A stretch of 64,000 nt of DNA from Rhodocollybia butyracea (Eukaryota > Basidiomycota > Agaricomycetes > Agaricales > Omphalotaceae), in assembly GCA_015501585.1 (NCBI GenBank), contig JADNRY010000010.1, positions 186,001-250,000 on the forward strand, given 5' to 3'. Positions 32,986-45,828 of the stretch are shown one piece after another. Numbering within the stretch: the stretch's first letter is position 1; the number at the start of each line of letters is the position of its first letter. The notes under the pieces are model-generated. The model had not been told where the DNA came from, did not search any database, and worked only from the letters and a program-made list of their open reading frames with translations. The translations under genes and the position numbers were made by a program.

Positions 32986-35579
32986 AGGCGCTGAGAAGCA
33001 AAGTACCTAATATACGTGTTTCTTCCGAAATTCGCAGCTTGTAACTCCTGTGAAAGGTTTCCTTAGAGTTGTGATAGATAGCAGAACGTATGGCAGCTGA
33101 TTTAGGGAAATCTGCGCCATTTCTTGTCCCGACCCCTGGTGTTAGCTTGCTGTCACCTGTACACTTATCATGTTCTCCTCGATGGCGAAGAAATGAGTCT
33201 ACTAGTATGACATACTTAAAGTGTGTTGCTTCATTTAAGGGCATGTTGTATTTGAGGTTACAGCGGGTGATAGGCTAGCTATGTTGTAAACTCATCACGA
33301 AGAAGCGTTGTGCTGATCGCACCGGATTTCCCGCCGGCAGCGTTGAGTGCTTTGCTTACGTAATCCATAGTGATCTCTACAGTTGTTCTAGAATTTGTTC
33401 TAGAATTTGTGTTTATTTCCTCAACCCCGGCCTGTCTTCATGGCCGACTCTAAGCTGACTGATCTTTTGGGTTCCATGGTTCAGAATTTCTATAAAAATA
33501 AATGGAGATACGTTAATTGGTCGAAGTATGATGTAATACCTATGGGCGAACTCATTTTTGGATCGTTTGGTTCTTCGTTAACGTGCGGCGGATACAGTTT
33601 AACGCCGTGCTACACCTGTGAGTTACGATAAAAAATGGTAATCCACGAAATCCTGCCCGTCACTAACCTTGTGGCGGGGCGACCAGCTGACTGTACTTTG
33701 TGACCAATAAATACTTCCCGGCTTGTGGTTTATGTCCGTGGAGACTCGGTTTCTAAGTTTTTCGAGAGTTGTACATATGAGAACGCAAGCGAAAAAAAAA
33801 AAAACCTTTCGGCTCAATTCTCGAAAAAGTGTCGAAATTATGCTTTGCGGCCGCACATAGCCCTGAGCTATTATCGCGTTAACTATCTGCCCCGTTAGAC
33901 TCCAGCCCCAATCATTCTCAAATGACAGCTAAATTGTGTCAGAGAAATTGACCACTGTCATCAGCGTCATTGCGTGGTGTGAGGAACGTTCAAATGTGCG
34001 TTTGGATAGTGTTTGGATATTCTCCGGGGGCGAGCGCAAAAATAACCAAGGAGTCGATTAAAATAAATCGGTTTCGCCAATTAGCGTAAAACTCAAAACA
34101 CAATGCACAACTTGAATTGAATGGGTAAGGCTCTTCTTAGTCAATTACAGGCATAGAAACTCGATAGCTGATATTTTGTAACGAGTTAGTACACAGGATC
34201 CGGAGTTGCCATACAACCTCCTTCGGGAGTTCAGCACTCCGAATAGTTTTGGATTAGTATCGTATCATACTCCGGGGCTGAACTCTCTCTTAAAGGCTGT
34301 AGCTCGTCAGCTAGTATAGGCTAGTATCAGGTCGAAGGTCGACTGTATTTGTGCACATTAGTACATTTATAGTACCAAATTTCAATGGGGGTAGACAGGG
34401 GTAGAAGTAGACTCGAGCCAGTTGTTCCTTCAGCTTAAGTTCGGCACTTTGATGGCTGACACTAGTCTGAGTCGGACGCAACGGACGTCTTGGGGAATGA
34501 TTTCACATAACCACCAGGGAGTTTGGCAGGGAGTCAGGGACTCCTACATAGTTCAAGTCATGCACTTAATTCGTATTTAATTTAACTGCGTGTGTCTTTG
34601 CTATGGATTAGTAGTATGGCAGTCAAAAATCAATATAATAGTGTATCTCTCTAAGGCTGATGCCTTCAATAGCATAACGGATTTTGTGAATCAAGGGCAG
34701 AATTGTCTATATAAACACATCCGTATGAATTGTTGTGTGTGTAACGAGCCTTCCGGCTAGGGGAGACTAGGTAACTTACTCGAATAGGTGGACTGACAAC
34801 TTGAACTTTTGGTGTTCCTTCCGCTGTTGAGTTCGAAGACAGCTACGAAGAGTGCGTAGCCGTCCGACGGTCCTGAGTCCTGACTGCAAAGACAATCTAG
34901 GTTTGAATTTAAATAATAAAAGGATGGATATATGTAATTGAAAAAAGTTATCCGTTAACTGGTTAGGCCGCAAATGTTACATGCTTCGGGTTGAATAAGT
35001 AGTATACTTATACAATTCAGTCACACTGCAAAAATTTGGGTTTTCTTCATATTTTGGAATCGTCCTCCCCGAAGTCTCGCGATGTGCAGCTGGGGTTGTA
35101 TATTAATGACATTTAATATTATAATGATGGCTCAAGCTTTTTTGGTGACTTCAAGGAATCAACCACCCAGGAGGAGAAGATTGGCCGCTGGCGTTTCTTG
35201 TGAAAAGAGGATTCATTCAACGTTCAAGGCTTCTTTCATGATAATACTGGATAATTATGACCAGAAGTTCCGGTTTGCACTTCGCAACGCGTAGTAGTGA
35301 TAGAACTCAAATTCCAAAAATAATTACCATATACTTAAAGTAGTTTTTTGGGTGCCGGCGAAGCATAGTACTGGCACTACATATGGTAAGCAAGGGAACT
35401 TAAGCCCTTCATACCCTGAGAATCTGAGGTCGTAATTACACTCTTGTCCTACTCCCAATAATTACCCCACCCTGCGGTCAAACGGAAAAGATCAACCTGA
35501 GGTTTCATGGTTCAAGGTTCACCGCTGCACATGCAATACCTCTGCAAGATTAAGCTTTTCATGTATTCCGAGGACATAT
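32986..35579. other. Spacer between GH7 duplication units
   Basis: About 2.6 kb with no recognised gene. A possible first exon lies at 33440-33610 (MADSKLTDLLGSMVQNFYK ... SLTPCYT followed by a GTGAGT donor), but no second exon could be found. The stretch 34600-34980 is AT-rich with a TATATAA-like box and short repeats. No transposon motif is visible. Confidence 0.35.
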
Positions 35580-36344
35580 ATATAAGACTGAGAGTCCCCG
35601 AGTACCTTCATGTGAAGGGTTTTCTCTCACTTGGAGAATGCGACTCGTCACTCGGGTCCAGCTGAAAGTACAGAATGGAGACTTGGTAATTTCGATGGAG
35701 GACTCCGATAGGTACCAGGCGCTATTGACACTCGTCTGTGCGGTGATGTCTTTCGAAACAATGCCAAACAAGCCGTAAGCAGAATGCTCTCCTACCAGAA
35801 GTTGGATATTCAGACAAAAATAAATGGCTAGTAGATCTAATAGCGGAAATCTACCTCCACTACACGTTTATGTAGTTGGCGCGGAACAAGGGTCCGAGGA
35901 GAGGAAGATGCGTACATCAATGCGAGAGTAAATGTGATCGGAACTTGAAGCTGGAAGATCGGAGACCAAAAACAAGGATCAACCTATGGCCTTGAACCGG
36001 CAGAACAGTACTAATAGTAGTAGGTCTCGTTCATAGCCTTTCCAGCGTCCTCGGATTTTGATGGATCACCTCCAAGGGATTAACGCCTGGATATAAAAGA
36101 TAAGTTACCCAGTCACTGATTTCGGAATCGCACAGCAGAAATCAACTTGGCATACTTTAGGTATCCTGTTCCTAAGTTTCTTATGTGGATGTTTGCAGGT
36201 CTACCGATTCGCCATTGTCTTTTTTTTATCATCGCTATTTGTTCTAGCTGAAACATTCGAAAACCACATGCATTGTATTTTTGTTAACCAATATATGTAC
36301 ACAGTATTACCCCAATGACCGAAAATTCACAATATCCCAGACGT

Positions 36345-38324
36345 TTAAGATGGTATGCATTGGAAGAAGTAGCTTTAAGAAAAGCATCAGTAGACCGAAA
36401 CGAAATCCAAGGAGTTTATACTGACGGGTTCGAGTCGACGCAGGTCGAGCCAGTGGCACAAGCAGTAGGGCCAGTCCAGCCAATACCACCACTAAATTTG
36501 TTCATTAGTATTTACAAGAGGTATTCGTTAGTATAAACTCACCATTGACCGAAAACGGTCTGGGTGGCAGCAGGAGCAGTTCCAGTTCCGGTTCCGGTTC
36601 CAGTACCGGTTCCAGTGCCAGTGCCAGTTCCAGTGGTGCCAGTAGCGCTGAAAGTGGAGCCGATGGCACCGACTTTGATGTTAGAGATTATGACCTTTGC
36701 GTTGGGGCTCTCTGCCTCGACGGTGGCGGGAACACCTGAGGTTATAGGACAACTTCCACGGGCATCACCAGGATCATTTCCGTTAGTGGGGAAGTCACTG
36801 TCGAGCCAGAGCATGTTTACGGCGTAGTCATCCCAAAGACTGAGAACTAAAACCATTCCAGCGTTAAATGCGCTAGTCATAGCGCCAAATCCACCCTTTT
36901 GGTCGAAAGTGTCAGTCTCATCGAAGGCAGCTGTCTCCTGAGTACAGAAGGTCTCATCGATCTGGTTGGTAGCAGTAATTCCGGCCACGTTGGTCTCTGA
37001 GTTTTGAATGACCTGTGCATCGAACGGTTCTCAAAGAACGCGAGAAAACTATGTAAAGAGTTACTTACATTTCCGTTTTGAACGTACACTCGTCGGATGG
37101 CAGAGAGGGTACCAGTGCTCTCGTTGTTTGAAGAGACAAACTGTGTAACAACAGTGAAGGGCTGTGTGGTGTCGACAGTCATCCCAGGGCCGAAGAAAGA
37201 GGTGTCACCGAGACGGAAAGAGTTGAAGTCACAACCAGCCTGGTCACAAACACCTTGTGTGGAGTTTGGCAGAGAGCAGGAGGTGCCAGTACATGAAGTC
37301 TGCTCGGTCACAGAGCAAGCGTGAGCGGTGAAAGCAGCTGACATCGAGTTGGCTTCCCAGATCTAAACAGATTATTGAGTATACTTCATTTTATCTTGTG
37401 AACTGTGTAGACAAACATCCATCTCAGTGCAGCAACTGCCTGTGCTTCCGGTTCCGGTGTTGACGTTGTTAGTGGACGGAGTCCAGTCGACAGTGTTAGC
37501 CTATTCAATATGTAAACCCTGAAACAAATTTGGATAAAAGATACGTACAACTCCATCGATGAATTTGATGTCCTTTGGACACTGAGAGTCACAGTATCCA
37601 GTTCCGTACTGAGCTCCGGCCTTGTTGGTTGGGAATCGTCCCTGTAAACAGCATCAGAAACATTTAACTTTAGGCATCCGATGTTCAAACTTACAACTCC
37701 ACCATCGGCATCCATTTGACTGAAGTAAATGGCACCGTTGATACCACAAGGAAGGTTGGAGACATCTATGGTGAAACTGATCTCTTGGTTGACCATGTGG
37801 AAAAGCTGGTACTCGGTCTCGCTTCCAGGGGCCATCAAGTACAGACGAGAACCAACGTTCGCCTGCTCAGAGACGGTCACAAAGCCGAGCGTTAACTGGT
37901 CACCACTAGTGGTGACACCATAGGTAGCTACAGATATTTTATGAGTAAACGCTCGCACGCATAAGTGACTTATTCAAACACACATTCATAATCTGCTCCG
38001 TCAAGTGCACAGTTCGCCGCACAAACTTCTGGGCCTATCAAGAAAGAGGATGAGTGGGGCGGAGGGGAACTAGGAATTGCACGTACTGGTACAGATATCA
38101 AAGTCCCATGTGTCACCCTCGTAACAGTTGGTTGTACCACCGACGATATGGAGGTAACGCCAGTTTGCGTCGATAACAACCGTGGATTGTTCAGTTGTGC
38201 AACCAGACGCAGTACATGTCTCCCAGGTCAATGGCGGATGAGTTTCTGCTGTAAGCGTACCAACCTGTTGACCGTACGCTACAGCGAAGAAAGCGAAGGA
38301 AAGCAGAGCCGAAGAGCGGAACAT
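36345..38324 (-). CDS. GH7 cellobiohydrolase with CBM1 (GH7-2)
   Basis: Complete multi-exon gene. It has a signal peptide ([18 protein letters not shown]), [48 protein letters not shown] and MDADGG. The catalytic EMDIWEAN is split by an intron after EMD. Also present are [20 protein letters not shown], the full [15 protein letters not shown] ... GDARGSCP loop region and ITSGVP. The linker is an unusual run of alternating Thr-Gly. The CBM1 ([34 protein letters not shown] region) crosses two introns and keeps aromatic residues at the three cellulose-facing positions. The stop is TAA at 36347-36345. The enzyme attacks cellulose chains by the retaining mechanism; tunnel loops suggest a processive reducing-end cellobiohydrolase. 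TATAAAAG lies about 60 bp upstream. Confidence 0.93.
36576..36640 (-). repeat. Hexanucleotide-like tandem repeat in GH7-2 linker
   Basis: Imperfect 'ccggtt/ccagt' units encode about ten Thr-Gly pairs joining the catalytic domain to CBM1. The corresponding linker of GH7-1 is Thr/Ser/Pro-rich and has no such expansion, so the repeat arose or grew after duplication. Confidence 0.7.
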
Positions 38325-38380
38325 TCTTGTGCCAATGACGATTAGTGTGAACCGATGAGGACGCTGAATTTTAGGTGACG

Positions 38381-38388
38381 CTTTTATA
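38381..38388 (-). promoter_or_regulatory. TATA box of GH7-2
   Basis: TATAAAAG on the minus strand, about 60 bp before the ATG. Confidence 0.55.
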
Positions 38389-38390
38389 AA

Positions 38391-39752
38391 GGTTTGGCGT
38401 ATCCATAAGACCAGTTTGAACGAAGGACGCCATCGTCTCACGGATTTTTTCCGGGGCCAAGGATGAAAGCAGGAGAAAGTATTAAGCCGTGCATTTTCCG
38501 GGAGGTTCTTGTAAAAGCAATACTCTTGCTATGGGAGGCTGACTTCATGAGAACAGACAGAACGTCAGGGGGAACCTGGCCAGTACCCATCGGAAATTTA
38601 TCGCGACATAGAGTCGGTCACGTCTCCATTTCCATTGCCCAGAACTGATGATAGAAAACCACAGATAGAACTTATAGGTAGCTATACCGGTCGAAGAACA
38701 TGCCTGTTTATATTTTTAGTAGCTTTGCAATAGGGGTTCTAAAAATGAGAACTCACTTGACTCAAATGTATAGGCTTTATTAAATTTTATACCTCGAAGC
38801 ACCTCGGATTTCTGAATAATACCGAAAGGTTTCCCCGTATAGTTGCGTTCTGGACACACGAATTGTTGACGAAACTAGAAATAGCTGTTAATGCAAGCGC
38901 TTGCGTACCTGATTTTCCTAGTATGTCATCCGCGGGTAGCATTGAGATATCATGGGATGATATGACCATAAGCCTCGCTAAACCTCGTCGAGGCGCAAGC
39001 CAAGGCTGAGGCTGAGGACACGGACGGTGTCTGGTTGAGACTCGTGAAGAATCAGGAGGCTTCAAGCCGCAAGGTTTCAGAGTCTATGATCCGTTGACGT
39101 AACAACAAACGAAGCTTTAGTTCTTTGGGACAAGGCAATGTGCGGTGGTCAAGAGTGAGATGTGAACAGTGATGTGACGCGTGTGCTCAATGGGCGTCTA
39201 TTTCCTCCATTGAATCATCACCGAAAAAATCCCAATTGGAATAATTGTCTGGCTGTTCTTCAATTCTTCAATGCAACGCGTCGGTCATCCTTCCTACTCG
39301 TGTGTATGGCCGATGTTTGTGCGACGCTGTGTACGCACTGACCCCAGCATAGCAGCGTGGTTTTTTGTTCCATCACTCAACTTCACTCAGCTGTCGTTTT
39401 CATCCACAATCATCATGAGGTCACACTCGGAACCTGGAACAAATTTGGAAAGATGTCCCTGATACAATTTTACTTAGGTACTACCCAACGAGGACCGTGA
39501 AACTGGGAGGGGCTCGAAAATAATCAGCCTTTATAGCCTACCGAGTTATCATCAACCCCTGGCGTTGAAGAGTGGAAGCTAAAAAGACGCTCTGGATGAG
39601 AAGTTTGGCCCTTGAAGTATTCGACCAGAATGGATAACATCGAGATTTCATGCCTTCTCTTCAAGTAAGTACTTGATTCTATCAGGATCCGCAGAATTCC
39701 ACCTCTGCTTCACCCATATCTATCATACCACACTGTACCCTATATTCTTAAC
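38391..39752. other. Intergenic, about 1.3 kb
   Basis: Boundary between the accessory and conserved halves of the window. Short frames on both strands lack recognisable domains. The last 100 bp are the 3' flank of the XAP5 gene. Confidence 0.4.
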
Positions 39753-41720
39753 CTACCCCTTAATGCTATACCTCCCATATCCACCGGCCTTCTCCACCTC
39801 GGGATCATATACCTCCCACCTTGACGCGGGGAAAATATGCTTGTTCCGCGCATACCAGCCTCGTTCAACAACTTTGCCTGCGTGAGATTCATCTTTCTCC
39901 TGTTTTGGGCGAAGAAGGTCAAGAGTAAGGAAAGGAGACGGAAGCGGAGATTGAAGGGAAAACAGAAGTTGAGCAAAATATGGGAGGGAGGAGTATGTAT
40001 AAGAGCACAAAAATGAGATGTTCAACATGAAGTCAGGCATCAGTGAACATATCCGTTATCGGTAGTCAGAAAAACATGGGAACCTACCTTCGTAGCGTCA
40101 GCCAGCAATCTCACATCATCATGAACGTCGAAATTGAATAGCGGGCCGGATTTGCCCCGGGATTTGTTGATGATAAAATCATAGAACGTGTAATGGTGTG
40201 GTATTATTAGGTCTTCCTGGGGGTGAAAGGGATTAGAGAAAATTCAAAGCCTAGAACGCAGTAATGAAGAGGAAAACCCAAAGGAGAAGCGAAGAAAAGG
40301 AAAAGGCGAGCATAGGGGAGGGAACGCATAGCAAGGATACCACGCAAGAAAAAACACGACAAATAACGTACAGAAAAAACCAAATTGGGGAGAGCATGTG
40401 AGGAGATGATAGCGAAAGGGAGAACGAAGGAGGAAACGACAAGGACGGTATTAACATAGAGAGAGCGCGTAAAGCTCTAGCTCAAACGCTAAAGGTAACA
40501 AAAATTAGAAACAAATCTCACCTTGACATACATCAAATTATCTACACTAACACCTCTCAATTCCGTAAATTGCGCCCGACATTTTTCAAGGAAAGAGCTT
40601 ATAGTATCGCCCTTTTTGCACTGCAAACGGGGAAAATGAATGAGTATTCATTCGTTCGGTATGACACGAAGAAAACAAAGAAACGCAGTCGAGCGCCCAG
40701 TATAATACACAAACCTTAACACTCCTCCTCCTCCCACCGCCATCCCAATAACTATACACTACATCAATTTCCTCTGCCTTGATCTCTTCTTGCTTTGCCA
40801 GCCATTCTAACCGCAGTCGCTCCCGCTCCGCACGTTCAGCGTCTTCACGTAAACGATCCGGAAGGAAAGATGTATCCACTGTCGGGTTTTTCTTGGGCCT
40901 TGATTTTAAAGTGGGCGTTGTGCTGCGTTTTGAACGCTTTGGAGGCGGCATATCCGAGTCTTGGTCGCCATCGTCGCCACGAGTTGGAGTAGTTTCCGGA
41001 TGCGTATTGTCATCAGAGGAGTTGGCACCATTGCTGTTGCTTGTGCTCGTGGAAGGTAGAACCTGTTCGCCAGATTCCTCATCATCCATAGCAAATGATA
41101 ACATTGCCTTTGAATTAGAGTTTCCTTTTTTGCGTTTTTTGGTTTTCTTGAGGGAGTCTCTGAAGGGAGGGATAGTCAATGGTGTGAAGGGACGTAAAGC
41201 AAAATGTAGGGAAGATAAGACAATGAACATTAGTCTCCAAAAGTGAAGAAAACCGTTCATAGAAATGGAACAGGGAAGGTTCATAGCGATTCTGTTTAAT
41301 GATTGTAGTATCATTGGAAACTAGTCCTCAAACAAGTATTGATATAATCACAACCTCCTGGTATGAAGTATAACACATATGCACTCACTTGACTTTATCA
41401 CTCCTGGCAGCCTCCCTAGCTCTCTGTTCTTCCAGCTCCTTACGCTTTTGCTGGAACTCTTCCAGATGAACAAGTCCAACAGTCGAGTTTTTCAGGGAAT
41501 CTTCGACAGAATCTGAGGGATTTACAAAGCTACAGGAGTCATTAGATGTGAATTGATGAAATACTTGGAACACCCACCGATGACTTGAAGGTCTCGCCTT
41601 TTCAGTCTCGTTGATGAGATTCTTCTTCTGCCTCTCGAAATCTTCGAGCATCAATGACCGCGCTTTAGTCAATGCTTCGGCGCGATTGTGCGGGTTGTGA
41701 CCGATATCAGTGGACGACAT
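39753..41720 (-). CDS. XAP5/FAM50 family nuclear protein
   Basis: The start [21 protein letters not shown] is followed by a coiled-coil Lys/Glu region, an acidic Ser/Asp-rich stretch with a basic nuclear-localisation cluster (PPPKRSKR), and the XAP5 domain. Domain landmarks are [106 protein letters not shown] and [14 protein letters not shown] near the C-terminus. FAM50A in animals associates with the late spliceosome, and XAP5 in plants and fission yeast affects transcription and splicing. At least six exons; all visible joins are GT-AG. Length and order match the family. Confidence 0.92.
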
Positions 41721-41936
41721 GGTGGACTTGTGGAGATAGTGGTGGTGGTATATTAAGAAAGCAAACTTGATAGATTTCCCACGGTAATTGAACCTTCCCA
41801 TTCCGGAGTCGTACCGATCGTAACCTTCTTGCGTACCATTTACTGTTATCGAAGTTTTCCTTCATCCTTTTCTTTTTCTTCAAGCACATCTTGATTCTCT
41901 CTGGGACTTTTTCTGCTCGGCTCCCCATCCGATATC

Positions 41937-42024
41937 GCCCGCTTAGCTCAGTGGTTTAGAGCTTCGTACTTATGAGGTTATCTTACTCTATGCGAGGGTC
42001 AGCAGTTCGAACCTGCTAGTGGGC
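41937..42024 (+). tRNA. tRNA-Ile (UAU anticodon), intron-containing
   Basis: The acceptor stem GCCCGCT pairs with AGTGGGC (one G-U). The D-arm is GCTC...GAGC, the anticodon stem TCGTA/TGCGA, the loop CT-TAT-G/A and the T-arm AGCAG-TTCGAAC-CTGCT. A 15-nt intron (41975-41989) sits at the canonical position after base 37. tRNA-Ile(UAU) genes of fungi normally contain an intron. It should decode AUA. Confidence 0.85.
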
Positions 42025-42777
42025 ATGATCCTGGTTGCCATTGCTGTATTTTTTTCAAAGACTACCTCCTCTCCGTTCAAACGTTCATGCACATGGTTCA
42101 TGGAGGAAATGTATATATGTCTTATTTCTCCGCGTCTCATGGTTTGTGGTTTGAACTAGAGAACTCGAACAGTCAATAATGTGCTTCCCGTGTTTTTCCT
42201 CGATTGTATGAGCCAAGTGACGCTGGTACTATGTGTCAAAAAACACAAATGTGTATCCCTCGAAGCTTAGGGCCATAGGGTTCCAAATATCCCTTATCCG
42301 ATTTGAACGAACGACCTTTGCATGCATGTGTACTTTGGTATACAAATGCAACGCTCTAACTAATGAGCTAAAGAGGCCAGGAGGAAAAATACGCTGGTAT
42401 TGGCCATATAAAGAATTATAACGTCTTTTTTAGTTGTGTGGATATTTTTATTCAAGCGTTCTTTACCAATACTATTTATATAAGAATATACTCTTGTAGG
42501 ATTACAAGTACTTAGTATCTGAGAAACGATTTTGGAACGAGCGGGACGGTAAGGAGCAGATTATTCGCACGATCACATTTTCTCATCTTGGTTTCTTTTC
42601 ATCACCCGCTCACCCCAATTGCAAACTAGATAGTAGAGTGACTGGCACTTTTCTGACTTGCGTCACAATCACACAGCCTGGTGCACATTGTACGCACGAG
42701 ACAACGCGTCCCTCATAACGTCGGGTGAGGCATAACAAAAGCCCAACCAAGAGCCCAACGTCGAAAAAGTATCAATA
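42025..42777. other. Intergenic region around tRNA-like sequences
   Basis: Contains the minus-strand Thr-like tRNA and the promoter of uS13m. Nothing else is recognised. Confidence 0.45.
42289..42377 (-). tRNA. tRNA-Thr-like (UGU), degenerate
   Basis: GCCTCTT-TA-GCTC-ATTAGTTA-GAGC, an anticodon stem TTGCA/TGCAA with TGT anticodon and a putative intron of about 16 nt, then a weak T-arm (GTTCG/CGGAT, loop TTCAAAT instead of TTCGAAT). The acceptor stem has a mismatch. The overall form is a tRNA-Thr gene, but the T-arm and acceptor suggest a pseudogene. Confidence 0.5.
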
Positions 42778-43720
42778 ATGGTCCATATTCTTGGTATCAA
42801 TTTACCTGATAATCAGTTAGCTCGTGTACGTGTCCTGTCTTTTTCCGTTTAATTTTGCCTTGGTTTCATTTTCCGTCCAGTTTGCCCTGACCACAATTTA
42901 TGGCGTTGGGCACTCGACCTCACATCGACTCTGTGCCCGTTTTCAAATTCATGACACCTGTCGAATCCGAGATCTCTCGCCGTTCCAGGTAACTGCCCTC
43001 GCCTCGTTCCTCAGTTCGCCTCAAAGTGCCTTTCCACCGAGGGGTGCTACGAGTGCAAAGGGTGGTCCACGGGCTTTCGGTCTGTTCTTTTCTACATTCC
43101 TTGGTCTACAAACTAACAGGTCTGCAGTTGCGAATAAGAAAGACGACCTAGGAGTAACAGACATTCTCAAGACCTATCCCCTCGCCAGCCTCGCGTTCAA
43201 ACCACGACCGCTGAACCGTGGATGGACGAGTGACCGAGAATTAGAGCGAGAGTGGGAGAACGAGGTCAAAGAAGCTAAGGAACAACGAGAAAGGGACAGA
43301 GCAGCGCGTGAACGCGAACGTGAGGAATATTTGGCAGAGAAGGAGAAAAAGGCAAAGGAGAAGGAAGAGAAGATGTTGACGAGATTGCGTGGACGTATGC
43401 GTACAAAAGTCATCGCTGCTCTCGCCAAACACAAAGCCACCTTCAAAACCAGAACCGGAACCACTGTCAACGGTCGCACTACCACCACCAAGTCCAAACC
43501 CGTGCAACCTAAACTCCCTCCGAAATCCTTAGACCCCCTTGCAAACTTGACCATCGAAACTGCTCTCCGTCGTCTCGTCAGAGACAATATTGCTCATCAA
43601 CGTATGATTGGTTCGTATGTTGGAAGAAGACATGCAATGGGTATGCCTGTTAGGGGACAGAACACGAGGAGTAATGCAAAGACGGCGAAGAAGATGAATA
43701 GGGTTGATAGGTGGGGCTGA
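42778..43720 (+). CDS. Mitochondrial ribosomal protein uS13m with large insertion
   Basis: Two exons (42778-42825 and 42881-43720) give 295 residues. The N-terminus MVHILGINLPDNQLARFALTTIYGVG and the helix region CRIRDLS...QVTALASFL are S13 family. The C-terminus RRLVRDNIAHQRMIGSYVG..HAMGMPVRGQNTRSNAKT carries the universal GLPVRGQ-T-tail that contacts decoding-site RNA. Between the two conserved parts lies an insertion of about 170 residues (roughly residues 65-230). It contains a highly charged Arg/Glu/Lys coiled coil (EAKEQRERDRAARERERE) and a basic Thr/Lys stretch. Bacterial and yeast mitochondrial S13 are only about 120-145 residues. No lesion is seen; the insertion is in frame. Confidence 0.9.
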
Positions 43721-43822
43721 GAGGCGAAATCAGTACAAAGTATCTAAATATCTTGATATTCACCATTCTATCCTTCTGAGCTTGTGAACACATGAATACT
43801 TGAGCTTCTAATCACCTATCAT

Positions 43823-43907
43823 GTCTCTTTGGCTCAGTTGTTAGAGCGTGGCACCTGTGCGTGGCTAGACATGCATGCGCAGGTCGCGTTCGAATGGGAT
43901 AAGAGGT
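43823..43907 (+). tRNA. tRNA-Thr-like (UGU), degenerate
   Basis: GTCTCTT at the 5' end pairs with AAGAGGT, the D-arm GGCTC...GAGC is good, and the loop contains TGT. The anticodon stem (TGGCA against TGCGC) and T-arm are poorly paired. It resembles the copy at 42289-42377, and the two flank the uS13m gene on opposite strands. Probably a tRNA pseudogene. Confidence 0.4.
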
Positions 43908-44807
43908 GATATAAAGTTCATCTTTTGGGAAAATCTGTTTCTTATAATTTTACATCCTGTTCTGACGAGCCCGTAAATACATCATCATGCATCAGTTTCC
44001 ATTATTGAGTCTACCAGTAGATAGACCTTGACATTTCGAGTTGGGAAGTGAAAAGCCAACTTGACCTCAACGATAACGTGGAATGGAGAATGAGCAGTGC
44101 CTGAGTCATGTCAAGTCAACCCTCGAATGACTGGACTCAAAGGAATCACACTCGAGAACAAAACATCAAAGGGAGGTTTCCAAGTTTTATCGGATGCTAC
44201 CACCACGGCTTCTGGAAATTGCATACCAATTAGTCATTTGGGTCCGCTAGGGGGAGGAACAGGAGGAGGAGGGGGGAAAAGTTCAACCCCATCCGAATCA
44301 CTAGTAGAGCAGCGGAGACACTAAAGAGGTCGCTTGAAAACGAATGTGCCGAAAACAGTAAACGACGTTGGAAGATTTTGCAGAACGAGGTTCAACTTAC
44401 TAGCATTGACAGGATGGATACACTAGCGGTCAGGAATGTGTTTATGGCACTATCAATACTCGTAATTTGACCTACAATATCTGTCTCGACACTTGCTTGG
44501 CGTTTCACGCGATCGAGTAAGTTACAAAACACAAGCGAAGCATGTTACTATGAAAACAGTAAGTTGGTCACAGAGAATAACTTGCGGAGGAAATTGACAA
44601 CGAGAATGAAGCAGACTGTCAAGAGGGCATTTCTTTGAGTACCCAGGATGAAATTACGGGCCTGGAATGGAAAGAACAGAGGAGCGAGGAAGACACGATT
44701 CTAAACAGAAAGATGTAGACCGAACTGACCAGCAATTGAGGGATGAAATTGATTATTTGCTTCGTATTCATATATGCGCAAACTTTTCGGAAGCCAAGTC
44801 TAGTCAT
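43908..44807. other. Intergenic with possible small minus-strand membrane-protein exons
   Basis: Minus-strand pieces at 44690-44600 (ARNFILGTQRNALLTVCFILVV after a good acceptor) and 44520-44240 (DRVKRQASVETDIVGQ, ITSIDSAINTF, then across an intron to ELFPPPPPVPPPSGPK and a stop) look like exons of a small hydrophobic protein. Two in-frame stops separate them and no joining intron works. A short frame with ATG begins right after the TRAPPC3 stop (44807). Uncertain. Confidence 0.3.

Positions 44808-45828
<1,021 letters not shown>

Larger units (their letters stand above)
35580..38390. repeat. Segmental duplication, unit 2 (GH7-2 plus 3' flank)
   Basis: Counterpart of 30390-32985. The flank downstream of the gene is diverged from unit 1 but clearly homologous. 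A minus-strand piece at 35830-35945 (LALMYASSSPRTLVPRQL) may be part of a co-duplicated decayed gene. Confidence 0.7.

Noticed and set aside
34600..34980. Solo LTR between the GH7 units
   Set aside because: AT-rich with a TATA-like box and 'tgttgtgtgtgtaacg', but no matching second copy, terminal TG...CA boundary or target-site duplication could be found.
36345..36545. GH7-2 ending in a truncated CBM1 ([12 protein letters not shown])
   Set aside because: A further intron (GTCAGT...AAAG) joins NP to YFFQCIPS, completing the module.
40779..41246. 155-codon plus-strand ORF
   Set aside because: Antisense to the XAP5 exon; the minus strand carries the conserved domain.
43174..43587. 137-codon minus-strand ORF
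   Set aside because: Antisense to the charged insertion of uS13m; repetitive Arg/Ser composition.
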